Positions 1 to 7,932 of a stretch of DNA of 57,371 bases are shown here, one piece after another. The DNA is from Thiocystis minor. Lineage in GTDB: Bacteria; Pseudomonadota; Gammaproteobacteria; Chromatiales; Chromatiaceae. The notes beneath the pieces are model-generated. The model was not told where the DNA came from, searched no databases, and was given only the letters and a program-made list of their open reading frames with translations. The number at the start of each line of letters is the position of its first letter. The first letter of the stretch is position 1. The position numbers were made by a program, and so were the translations under genes. The DNA lies in the NCBI RefSeq assembly GCF_016653465.1, contig NZ_NHSQ01000047.1:1-57371 (forward strand), in the 5' to 3' direction.

Positions 1-1516
1 CTTCGGCGTGAGGGCAATAGAGGGTACGATAGCCGGCGGCGCGTACCTTGAAGGCGAGGTCGGTGTCTTCGTAATAGGCCGGGGCGTATTCGTCGCTCAG
101 TCCGCCCACGTCGTTCCAGACGGCTAAGGGAAGCGCTAGCGCGGCGCCGGCAAGATAGTCCACTTGACGGACATAGTTCCATTGCGGATCGAAAGGATTA
201 TCGCCGTTTCCGAGGTTCCAGGGCTGGCCGTTGTCCCACACAATTCCGCCGGCGTCCTGCAACTTGCCATCGGGATAGATGAGTTTGGCGCCAACCAGAC
301 CGACGCGGTCGAAATGATCGAAGACTGCGATCATTTCATCCAGCCAGCGATGGCCTACTTCGGTATCGTTGTTGAGCAGGACGAGATAGCGCCCCCGCGC
401 GAGTTGTGCCGCCTTGTTGCAACTGCGAAGAAAGCCGAGATTCTCCGCGTTGACGATGGTTCGCGCATTGGCGATGACGGCATTGATCTCGGTCGTCTTG
501 TCGGTGGAACCGTCGTCGACGATGATGACTTCGTACTGACATCGGCTATCGCTGAGGATAATGGATGCAATGCAATGGTAGGTTAGCTCGAATTTATTAT
601 GTACCGGAATGATGATCGAGATCTCCGGATTGGTGACCTTGGGTAACGTAAGCGCGGGAAATTGTTTACGTTGCTCATGGCCTTCATTCAGCACCTGAAG
701 TGCCGTCATGATGTTCTTGATCTGTTTGGTCGGACTGCTTCCTGTCTCCATGACTGATCGAAGATGGGCGTGGAAGATCGCCAGGCGACGGGTCATCGTG
801 CCAGGAAGTCCGGCGTAGAGCGAATCGGCGGCTTCGATATCCATGGCCAGATATTGCCAGGGCGTCATCATCGGGCGCAGCACGCCGACATAGGATGCAG
901 TGCCTCCCTGATGATCGAGTGTCGCCACGGAAATGACATGGGGCATGCCGTCGCAAGAGTCCGCAGGAAGGCTGAACTGGAAAGAGTAGCCTCCCCTCTC
1001 GTCGTCTTTTTTCGTCTCGGATTCGCCAACTTTCAGGCCATCGACGAAGACCGCAAACGATAATGTCGAGGGCGAGAGCATGTCGCTGCGAAACTCGCCG
1101 CTCAGCACATAAGCATCCACGGAATGGATAATGGCTTGCCAGACCGGTTGAGTTTGGACGCTAAACTTGGGGGTACGAATCAAAGAGCCGGTTTCCGCGT
1201 CCGTCAGTGTGAGATGATGCGGTTGACCATCTTCAAGTGGCTTCAGGAGACGGATCTTAAATCCATGCTGACCATTGCCGATTCCCGCTTCCTTTAGATC
1301 CTCGCGCAGTTGTTCCGCGACTCCCTCGCCGACGAGATCCTGCCCGTCGTAGACGCGAACTTTCATTGCTCGAATTGGCGTTTGATTATCGAACGCCCAG
1401 CCAAACAGTTGTCCACCGCTATAGAGGTCGATATGGCCAACCAGTCGTTTTTTACTAGGTCCTTCAACCGGATCGGTTACATCGACAGGAGCTGGTATTG
1501 ACCCTTGATTCATCAT
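1..1516 (-). CDS. Family 2 glycosyltransferase with N-terminal GW module (3' end outside window)
   Basis: The frame is open from an ATG pair at 1516/1513 to the window edge, giving about 505 residues with no stop; the C-terminus lies outside. An in-frame TAG sits just upstream of the ATG, and CAGGAA precedes it as a weak ribosome site. Residues about 20-110 carry the GW module (LFGWAFDNQTP, then RED and GFKIRL). A second beta-rich stretch follows, then a GT-A fold domain from about residue 300: ISIIIPVHNKFELTYHC, VIIVDDGSTD, a DxD-like LLNNDTEVG, and YYEDTDLAFKVRAAGYR. This is typical of GT2 enzymes that transfer sugars to surface glycans from nucleotide sugars in the cytoplasm. It is transcribed divergently from the gene at 1750, with 233 nt between them. 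The acceptor sugar cannot be read from sequence. Family assignment is strong, substrate unknown. Confidence 0.9.
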   Translation of the reverse strand, partial: MMNQGSIPAPVDVTDPVEGPSKKRLVGHIDLYSGGQLFGWAFDNQTPIRAMKVRVYDGQDLVGEGVAEQLREDLKEAGIGNGQHGFKIRLLKPLEDGQPHHLTLTDAETGSLIRTPKFSVQTQPVWQAIIHSVDAYVLSGEFRSDMLSPSTLSFAVFVDGLKVGESETKKDDERGGYSFQFSLPADSCDGMPHVISVATLDHQGGTASYVGVLRPMMTPWQYLAMDIEAADSLYAGLPGTMTRRLAIFHAHLRSVMETGSSPTKQIKNIMTALQVLNEGHEQRKQFPALTLPKVTNPEISIIIPVHNKFELTYHCIASIILSDSRCQYEVIIVDDGSTDKTTEINAVIANARTIVNAENLGFLRSCNKAAQLARGRYLVLLNNDTEVGHRWLDEMIAVFDHFDRVGLVGAKLIYPDGKLQDAGGIVWDNGQPWNLGNGDNPFDPQWNYVRQVDYLAGAALALPLAVWNDVGGLSDEYAPAYYEDTDLAFKVRAAGYRTLYCPHAE

Positions 1517-1749
1517 CTATTCCTGATCATTTGATGGCTGTCGATCTCGGCATCGCGCACGCCCGTGGTTGATTGTACGAGAGTTCGAAGGAATTGCGTG
1601 GCGGTCATCGGGCATTCGACGTCCCCCTGGAAGACCAAAAACCGAGAGAACCTCAAGGTGGCAAGTTGGGTTAGCATGCAATGCCTGTCGACAGCAACGA
1701 ACCGGAACAGCTGCATGTCTGACCAGATCCGGCAGTCCGCTCCTTCTCA

Positions 1750-4176
1750 ATGGATCCTCAAATGTCAAACCAGCCCGTGAGTTCCGAGCACATCCTGAAA
1801 CAGCCCGCGCCAAGTCCCTCTCTTCAGGAAGCCCCCGCCACGCACCCGCAAACGCCCACGACCAAGCCGCCTTCACAGCGCGCTGTCCGTCTGGCGATCG
1901 ATGTGATCGTTCGAGTCGAAACCGGGCTGTTTTTTATTGGCGGATTGTACGATCCGGACCATGAAGTGGAAACCTTCGGTCTGCTCGCGTCGGGACAATT
2001 GGACACACTGATTCCGTTCTCCCCGCCACACCCAGCCCTGAGAATTCAGACACGGTTGCGCCCCGTGCCCATGGACAACGCTTCGCCAGAGGATGTCAAC
2101 CAGAACGAATTTGTCGCTTTCCTGACCGCTAAGGCGGGTATGCGGGTGCACCTGGCTGTTCGGTTGCGCAATGGCGAAACCCTGGTCCAAGCCTATCCGA
2201 CGGTCGCGTATTCAGCGCTGAACGCAACGCACCTGACCCAGCTTGGCCTGCACAGCGAAGATGGCTTGCTGGAGCTGGCCGAATCGGTGCTGGATCCGAA
2301 CCATGGTTTCACGGCCGCCTTGCGTAAGGAGTCGCGTCAAGCGGTGGATGGCATGCCGGGGTTGTGCATTGATCACGCCCTTTACACCGAGTCCGCTCTG
2401 CTGTGTCTGTATGGCTGGAGCGCCAGCCCCGCCCATTCGATCCGTCGGCTCTTCCTGCTCGCCCCGGAGACGCAGATCGAGCTGACCGAGCGAATTCACC
2501 GGCTGCCGCGCCCCGACCTGACCGAGATCTTCCCTGAATTGCGAGACGGAGAGTATGGTTTTTTCGGCTTGCTAGCGCTCGCGCCGAAACAGCTCTCTGG
2601 CGCCAGGCTGCACTTGGAGATGCAGGACGGCCATCGTACCACCCTCTTTCTGAAACCGAAGGTTGTCGAATGGACGGAATTTGCGGTTTTTATGCGCTCT
2701 CTCTGGTGCCACGCGATGAGCGACCTGCCGACATTACTTGGGCACTGTCGCACACTGAAGAAGTCCCGTCTAACCAAGCGGCTTACTCATCTCGCAACAA
2801 GTCTGGTCGAAACCCATCATGCCGATCTGCCGCTGAGCGTCAGCGCGCCTGCCGAACACGGAATGATTGCCCTCGATCGGGCCTGGGCGCTAGGCGCGGG
2901 CGGATGCCTGCTGACGGGTTGGCGTTTCGATCCCTACGGGACAAAGCCGCGCATATTTTTTCATTCGCCCGCGGGTCAATCCCTGGAGATCACCGATTGT
3001 CTGTTTCCTGTCCCTCGTCCAGATGTGGCCGACGTTCACCGCGATCATTTCCCCGAGATGACCGAAGACACGGGCTTTCTCTGCCGGGTGCCATTCCCCA
3101 CGAATCCAGGCGACACGCGACTCATCGAGCTGCGCCGCGCACCGGGACAGTCCCGTTGGCTGCGGCTGCCGGATACCCGCGTCGCGCGCTCGGATACGTC
3201 GCTGATCAACGATATTTTGAGCTGGGTACCTCAGCCGCAAAGAATGCGACGCCGTCTTTATGCGTTGTTCAACGATCATCTAGGGCCAACCCTCGACGCC
3301 ATTGAGCCCAGGTCGCCACCGGCAACCGAAGATATCGCAACGCACGCCTTTGGCGTACCGCCGGAGGCTCCACGGGTCAGCATCCTGGTTCCGCTCTACG
3401 GACGCTACGATTTTCTGCGTCATCAATTGGCTCAGTTCGCCGACGATCCGGATTTCCAAGCCGTGGATTTGCTCTATCTGGTCGATGACCCCCGTATTCT
3501 GACCGAGACGCTGGAACTGGCCTCCGCCGTGCAGCCGCTGTTTGGCGTCTCCTTCCGAGTCGCTCACGCCGGGGCCAATCTGGGCTATGCGGCGATCAAC
3601 AATCTTGGTGCGCGGTTCGCTCGGGCCGATACCCTACTGCTGCTCAACTCCGACATCCTCCCGCTTCATCCCGGCTGGCTCGCCACGCTGCTCGATGCGC
3701 TGGAGCACCTGCCAGAGGCGGGCGCGGTCGCGCCGCTGCTGCTCTTTCCCGAAGGAGCGGTGCAGCATGCCGGCATGGTCGCGGGCGAGCATCCGGCATT
3801 CCCCGGTTTTCTGTTTAACCTGCATCCTGGCAAGGGGCAGGCGTGGAATGGCCCCGAAACACCCTCGGAACAGATCATGCTGAGCGCCGCCTGCCTGCTG
3901 CTGCGCACGGCCGATTATCTAGCCTGCGGCGGACTGGACGAGGGCTATCGTGTCGGCGATTTCGAGGATAGCGATCTGTGCCTGGTTCTGCGCCAGCGCG
4001 GCAGACGCCTGTATCTGGCGCCAGCCGCCAAACTCTGCCATCTGGAACGCCAATCGCAACAACTCGCGGAGCAAGGAGACCGACGGATGCTGCTGACCCT
4101 CTACAACGCCTGGCGCTTTGGCGACAAAATTCGTGCGGGGCGATTCCCTGACCCGCGTCTCGCGATGGAGGCTTGA
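1750..4176 (+). CDS. Large family 2 glycosyltransferase with internal GW-like module
   Basis: This 808-residue protein has a Pro-rich start (residues 1-40) and a beta-rich region at about 46-160. A long central part contains a GW module near residue 389 (LTGWRFDPYG, later RPDV and EDTGFLCRVP). A C-terminal GT-A domain spans about 540-790: VSILVPLYGRYDFL, LLLLNSDILPLHPGW as the DxD-like site, GGLDEGY and FEDSDLCLVLRQRG. The expected role is sugar transfer in assembly of a surface polysaccharide. Neither ATG at 1750 nor the next at 1762 has a clear ribosome site, so the start is uncertain by four residues. The stop lies 4 nt before the next start at 4181, and the GGAGG at the end of this gene serves that next gene, so the two form an operon. 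Confidence 0.9.
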   Translation: MDPQMSNQPVSSEHILKQPAPSPSLQEAPATHPQTPTTKPPSQRAVRLAIDVIVRVETGLFFIGGLYDPDHEVETFGLLASGQLDTLIPFSPPHPALRIQTRLRPVPMDNASPEDVNQNEFVAFLTAKAGMRVHLAVRLRNGETLVQAYPTVAYSALNATHLTQLGLHSEDGLLELAESVLDPNHGFTAALRKESRQAVDGMPGLCIDHALYTESALLCLYGWSASPAHSIRRLFLLAPETQIELTERIHRLPRPDLTEIFPELRDGEYGFFGLLALAPKQLSGARLHLEMQDGHRTTLFLKPKVVEWTEFAVFMRSLWCHAMSDLPTLLGHCRTLKKSRLTKRLTHLATSLVETHHADLPLSVSAPAEHGMIALDRAWALGAGGCLLTGWRFDPYGTKPRIFFHSPAGQSLEITDCLFPVPRPDVADVHRDHFPEMTEDTGFLCRVPFPTNPGDTRLIELRRAPGQSRWLRLPDTRVARSDTSLINDILSWVPQPQRMRRRLYALFNDHLGPTLDAIEPRSPPATEDIATHAFGVPPEAPRVSILVPLYGRYDFLRHQLAQFADDPDFQAVDLLYLVDDPRILTETLELASAVQPLFGVSFRVAHAGANLGYAAINNLGARFARADTLLLLNSDILPLHPGWLATLLDALEHLPEAGAVAPLLLFPEGAVQHAGMVAGEHPAFPGFLFNLHPGKGQAWNGPETPSEQIMLSAACLLLRTADYLACGGLDEGYRVGDFEDSDLCLVLRQRGRRLYLAPAAKLCHLERQSQQLAEQGDRRMLLTLYNAWRFGDKIRAGRFPDPRLAMEA

Positions 4177-4180
4177 ATCG

Positions 4181-5404
4181 ATGCGCGTCCTGATTCTGAG
4201 TCATGGCCACCCACGTTTCAGCAAGGGCGGCGGAGAATTCGCCGCCTATGCCTTATATCGAGGCATCGATGCCCGAGTCGGGGAGGAGGCTTTTTTCATC
4301 GGTCGCGCGCCGACTGCGTTCCTCGCTGCCGGCAGCGAGGTGATGGCGATCGCCCCTCGGGAATATCTTATCGCCGGACAAACCGACGCCATGGGACTAC
4401 AAACCGGCATCCGGCTGGACGATGGCGGCGACTTTGCCACCCTGCTGCGAACAATCAATCCCGACGCGATCCACTTTCATCACTACCTGCACTTGGGCCT
4501 GGAACTCATTCGCGTGGCGCGGCGCCTTTGCCCGCATGCCAAAATTGTCCTGACTCTGCATGAATTCATGGCTTTATGCGTCCACAACGGTCAGATGATC
4601 AAAACCAACCACAGCCTCTGCTTTCACTCCAATCCACTGGATTGTCACCAATGCTTTCCCGAGCACCCAGTGAACGAATTGTTTCTGCGCGAACGCTACA
4701 TCAAGAGTTTTTTCGCTCAGGTCGACTGTTTCATCGCCCCCAGTCACTTTCTTGCCCGGCGCTATGTCGACTGGGGGCTCCCGGCAGAACGCCTCCATGA
4801 GCAGGAAAACCTGATCGCCGACATGCCACGCTTGCCAGACCGCCCCTTGACCGAGGGAGAAACCCGCGGCCGGTTTGCCTATTTCGGTCAATTGACGCCC
4901 TACAAGGGCGTGGATCTGCTGATCGACGCCTTCAGCCGATTACCCAAGTCACTAAAAGGAGTGTCGTTGGATATTTACGGTGGCGGACTAGAGCATTTCG
5001 ACGAAAAGTTCAGGCGACGCATGCAGGAACTGTTCGACGCCAACCCAAGACGAGTGCGTTGGCATGGCATTTATTCACCGGAGGAACTGCCTGGCCTGAT
5101 GGCATCGATCGATTGGGTGGTCATGGGTTCGATCTGGTGGGAAAACTCACCGCTGGTGATACAGGAGGCCTTTCGCCTGGGGCGTCCGGTGATCTGTCCC
5201 AATTTGGGTGGCATGGCTGAGAAGGTCGCGCACGAAGTGTCCGGTTTACACTTTCGTGCCCGCGACCCGCTGGATCTTGCAGAAACTGTTCGGCGTGCGG
5301 CGACCGAGCCAGGCTTATGGGAGCGATTGGTTGCCGATTTGCCCAAGCCTCCAGCCCCTGAAGATGTGGTTGGCGCACATCTGGCGTTGTACGGCAGCCG
5401 CTGA
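4181..5404 (+). CDS. Family 4 glycosyltransferase
   Basis: A 407-residue GT-B type retaining glycosyltransferase. The N-terminal half has the glycine-rich acceptor loop (FSKGGGEFAAY) and a His-rich stretch (HFHHYLHLG, TLHEFMALC). It also has four cysteines (residues about 145-165) in a CFHSN..CHQC arrangement seen in some GT4 enzymes. The C-terminal half begins FAYFGQLTPYKGVDLL and carries the nucleotide-sugar glutamates in WWENSPLVIQEAFRLGRP. The start was chosen at 4181 because GGAGG at 4167-4171 is well spaced for it; an upstream in-frame ATG at 4118 lies inside the preceding gene. It is cotranscribed with that GT2 gene. The gene is followed directly by a broken sulfotransferase gene on the other strand. 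Substrate not determinable. Confidence 0.92.
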   Translation: MRVLILSHGHPRFSKGGGEFAAYALYRGIDARVGEEAFFIGRAPTAFLAAGSEVMAIAPREYLIAGQTDAMGLQTGIRLDDGGDFATLLRTINPDAIHFHHYLHLGLELIRVARRLCPHAKIVLTLHEFMALCVHNGQMIKTNHSLCFHSNPLDCHQCFPEHPVNELFLRERYIKSFFAQVDCFIAPSHFLARRYVDWGLPAERLHEQENLIADMPRLPDRPLTEGETRGRFAYFGQLTPYKGVDLLIDAFSRLPKSLKGVSLDIYGGGLEHFDEKFRRRMQELFDANPRRVRWHGIYSPEELPGLMASIDWVVMGSIWWENSPLVIQEAFRLGRPVICPNLGGMAEKVAHEVSGLHFRARDPLDLAETVRRAATEPGLWERLVADLPKPPAPEDVVGAHLALYGSR

Positions 5405-5407
5405 CGG

Positions 5408-5727
5408 TGATCACCTGTATCGTGAGGTTCCCTCGGCGGACAGGAGGAAGATCGGTCCCGGCGCGCGTCGGTCAGTTGGCTGCTTAGACGTGTCTTCGCC
5501 ACCTGGCCGATTACCTCCACTTCTGCGATCGAGAACCCCCGTTTACGATTGGCGTGATATTTGTGGGGCTGATCGCCAAAGGCCGTCGCGATGGCACCGC
5601 TTGAATTGGCACCTCCCGCATGCGGATAATGCACTCCCACCAAAACGTACGTCTGACAAAACAGGCTTTGCTGAATCGATGAGCTCCCTGTCTTATGTAT
5701 GCCGAAATGGATAATACAGCGACGCAT
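5408..5727 (-). pseudogene. Truncated, frameshifted sulfotransferase remnant
   Basis: Reading leftwards from an ATG at 5727, the first 25 residues include HFGIHKTGSSSIQQSL. This is the 5'-phosphosulfate binding loop (KTGSSS) of PAPS-dependent sulfotransferases, and it resembles the start of the intact gene at 5929 (CIGTEKTGTTTLQRFL). Recognisable sequence continues for about 80 residues. The expected follow-on (PGPIFLLSAEG) is then found in another reading frame near 5430-5460, so there is at least one frameshift. A stop comes a few codons later, and the remainder of a roughly 300-residue enzyme is missing where the GT4 gene ends. I infer that a rearrangement joined the GT4 3' end to this gene. 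Confidence 0.72.
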
Positions 5728-5818
5728 CGCGAATCCCCCGAGCGCCTTATGCGCTCATGCAGCTTGTCGTCATGGCGACCAACCATGCGTTCATTAGCGG
5801 CCTGTCCGGAACGCGCCT

Positions 5819-5845
5819 GGCACCAGGCACCAGCACCAGGCACCA
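5819..5845. repeat. Short tandem repeat GGCACCA, four copies
   Basis: Four head-to-tail copies of GGCACCA, the third lacking one G, in the leader region between the sulfotransferase remnant and the intact sulfotransferase gene. No function is evident. It could be a slippage-prone tract or part of a protein-binding site. Confidence 0.7.
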
Positions 5846-5906
5846 TCAGCGTGACGCGATAGGGCAAACTGGCCATACCGGGTAAACTGGCAGTTACACC
5901 AAATCC

Positions 5907-5927
5907 GACATCGGACATCGGACATCG
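5907..5927. repeat. Tandem repeat GACATCG, three exact copies, ending two bases before a start codon
   Basis: Three perfect copies of GACATCG run directly into the ATG at 5929, occupying the place of the ribosome binding site of the sulfotransferase gene. No Shine-Dalgarno sequence is visible otherwise. Changing the copy number would alter the leader, so an effect on translation is conceivable but not shown. Confidence 0.75.
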
Positions 5928-5928
5928 C

Positions 5929-7047
5929 ATGAAGACGCTCCTCCTGTGTATTGGAACCGAGAAGACCGGCACGACGACCTTGCAGCGATTTCTGCATGTC
6001 AATCGGGCGCCGCTCGAACGGCAGGGCATTGCCTACCCACGATCACCGGGCTTGACCAACCACCGCGCGTTGGCGATCTACGCCATGGCCGGTGACCGGG
6101 TAGACGATGCCATTCGCGCCGCTGGTCTGCAAGAATCATTCAGGCGGGCACAGTGGCGCGTCGAATTCCGGGAGATTTTCGGCACCGAACTGGCGCGACT
6201 CGACCACCGAGTCAGCAAGGTCATCCTGTCGTCCGAACATTGTCAGTCACGGCTGGTTAGCATCTCGGAAATCCAGCGACTCCACGATCTGCTCCACCCC
6301 TACTTTGATCGGATCGAGATCCTCGTCTATCTGCGCCGGCAGGATGAATTGGCTGTCAGCCGCTACAATACCCGGATCAAGAGCGGCCAGATTTGCTCGG
6401 ATGTATTCTACCCGCGGGATGCCAAGAGTCCCTATTATGATTATCGGCGCCTGCTCGATCACTGGTCCGCCGTCTTCGGCCGCGAGGCTCTGAGGCCCCG
6501 CGTCTTCGACCGTCAGCGGTTGACCGAAGGCAGCATCATCCATGATTTTGCGACGGCAGCGGGCCTGGATCTAAGCATGCTTAAGCTGACCGAGGATCGA
6601 AACTGCTCCCTGTCGGCAACCGCGCTGGAGATTTTGCGGATCTTCAACCAACTGGTGCCGGCCGACACTCCAGTGGCGGCAATCCAGGCGCTCCGCCGAC
6701 GCTATATCCGGTATTTCGAGCAATGGCATCCGGGCCCAAGGCGCAGACCTTCCCGGGAGTCGGCAGTGACCTTTTATCGACAATTTGCCGAGTCAAACGC
6801 CGCCGTGGCGCGTGAATGGTTCGATGACCGAGCGTTGTTCAACGAGGACTTTTCGCACTATCCAGAGATCGAGGAGCCTGCGCGAATCGATCCCTCGGCA
6901 TTGATACCGATTTTCGGGCCAGTCATCGAGAAGCTGGGCCATGCCCAACCGCGATCACGCTTGAGTGACCATGCGCCCGATCTGGAATTCGGCGACGCCA
7001 ATGATCTGGAACAATTAGCCAAACTGCTTGCCAGCCTCGAACTTTGA
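5929..7047 (+). CDS. Sulfotransferase family protein
   Basis: A 372-residue cytosolic-type enzyme with the PAPS 5'-phosphosulfate loop at residues 8-20 (GTEKTGTTTLQRFL). A probable 3'-phosphate binding strand follows near residues 130-150 (ILVYLRRQDELAVSRYN), with the Arg/Ser arrangement of the family. It would move a sulfate group from PAPS to a hydroxyl on a glycan or other acceptor. Only one in-frame start fits the loop position; the ribosome site is replaced by a GACATCG triplet repeat. A broken relative lies immediately upstream on the other strand and a second intact, different sulfotransferase lies at 28392. Acceptor unknown; the glycosyltransferase neighbourhood suggests a surface sugar. 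Confidence 0.88.
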   Translation: MKTLLLCIGTEKTGTTTLQRFLHVNRAPLERQGIAYPRSPGLTNHRALAIYAMAGDRVDDAIRAAGLQESFRRAQWRVEFREIFGTELARLDHRVSKVILSSEHCQSRLVSISEIQRLHDLLHPYFDRIEILVYLRRQDELAVSRYNTRIKSGQICSDVFYPRDAKSPYYDYRRLLDHWSAVFGREALRPRVFDRQRLTEGSIIHDFATAAGLDLSMLKLTEDRNCSLSATALEILRIFNQLVPADTPVAAIQALRRRYIRYFEQWHPGPRRRPSRESAVTFYRQFAESNAAVAREWFDDRALFNEDFSHYPEIEEPARIDPSALIPIFGPVIEKLGHAQPRSRLSDHAPDLEFGDANDLEQLAKLLASLEL

Positions 7048-7122
7048 CAACGCGGCTGTGCGCTCGCGCAGACTGAAATTGACGCGCATGCTCCCTAAAA
7101 TATCGATAGATTTCTGAAAGTC

Positions 7123-7610
7123 GTGCTATTGTATGGTCATCACATCATAGCTGGAGAAACTGCATGCATTTCCGCATTCGTGGCAATAACGTACAACTGA
7201 TCAAGTCAGTCCTTAACGAAGATGCCGGCAGAACCAAGCCGACGCTCGTCGGATCAGCCAATTTGTTAACTGGTCATCTGAACGAAAAAGCTGAGGCGGC
7301 CTTGTCCGACGAAGAAAAGGCACTGGTCGCCAAGTGGCTTGAAAGACGCCAGATCCTGAACCGGAAAAAAGCCGAAGTTGAGATACTGAGTTTGGCGGAG
7401 ACCATGACGGCCGCCGCAAAACTGCTTCCCGACATGGATGAGGATCTCGGTAGGGAGGTGGTGGCGGAGGTGCTGTTGGCGGCCCAGGATTTTCGGCGGG
7501 TCGCGCGAAAGCATCAATTGATGTGAAAAACCAGTTAGCCTATCCGCACCAACTCGTTCACAGCATGCTCAAGGTACTGAACCGCCCGCCAAGCACCGCC
7601 TGGCTCTCCA
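7123..7610. repeat. 488-bp direct repeat, copy A (partner at 14547-15034)
   Basis: Both copies begin near a TGTATGRTCATCACA motif, contain the whole small-protein gene, and continue into about 60-80 bp of convergent coding sequence for the end of the DUF1501 protein. They stop matching at GGCTCTCCA. In this copy the DUF1501 tail is joined to a transposase fragment, so copy B, where the DUF1501 gene is complete, is the parent and copy A the duplicate. The two differ by scattered substitutions, so the duplication is not very recent. Confidence 0.9.
7164..7526 (+). CDS. Small conserved protein, duplicated family (copy A)
   Basis: I do not recognise this 120-residue protein. It starts with a beta-hairpin-like stretch (MHFRIRGNNVQLIK, then KPTLVGSANLL) followed by helices with conserved features: DEEKALVAKWLERRQIL near residues 49-63, EVEILSLAETM near 71-81, and a basic end (DFRRVARKHQLM). 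It is about 94% identical to the protein at 14588 by eye. It shares pattern with the proteins at 17596-17961 and the N-terminus of 29478: a GSAN-like Gly, a Glu before a WL-x-x-R motif, then a leucine-rich helix pair. No signal peptide or membrane segment, so probably cytoplasmic. An AGCTGGAGA ribosome site lies 8 nt upstream. Expression is credible because both copies keep the frame. Confidence 0.8.
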   Translation: MHFRIRGNNVQLIKSVLNEDAGRTKPTLVGSANLLTGHLNEKAEAALSDEEKALVAKWLERRQILNRKKAEVEILSLAETMTAAAKLLPDMDEDLGREVVAEVLLAAQDFRRVARKHQLM

Positions 7611-7890
7611 GCTCCACGCGCCGATCCTGGAATGCCGGCAACAGAGGATCGGTGCCGCGGGTTCCCGTCAGTTGCACATTGGCTTTGAGACGCAGGCGAA
7701 AGGGGAGGCGGTGTGTCAACAGATAGCGGATCCAGTCGCGCCCGACGAATTTCCGGTCCGCCAACAGAGAGGCGACCCGCCGCGTGGGAAAGGTCTGTTG
7801 CCAGCGCGTCAACAACGCACAGCGCTCGTCCGTGTTGGAGTTGCCAGCCTTGGGCAAGGCCGTCCAGCACAAAGGCAGCGAAAGAACGGA
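7611..7890 (-). pseudogene. IS4-family transposase fragment
   Basis: The minus-strand frame encodes LPLCWTALPKAGNSNTDER, then FPTRRVASLLADRKFVGRDW and a PFRLRLKAN segment. This is the region of IS4-type (DDE) transposases around the second catalytic Asp (LLADRKF). The start of the protein is missing and the fragment runs, in frame, into the duplicated 17-codon tail of the DUF1501 gene. There are no terminal repeats next to it. It is a dead fragment left by the rearrangement that made repeat copy A. Confidence 0.82.
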
Positions 7891-7932
7891 AAATCGCCTT
7901 CAAGCATCCGCGGATGCCGACTCCAGCCGCTC

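Noticed and set aside
1-1516. Plus-strand frames such as 164-586
   Set aside because: They are opposite the glycosyltransferase that runs off the left edge, whose motifs are unambiguous.
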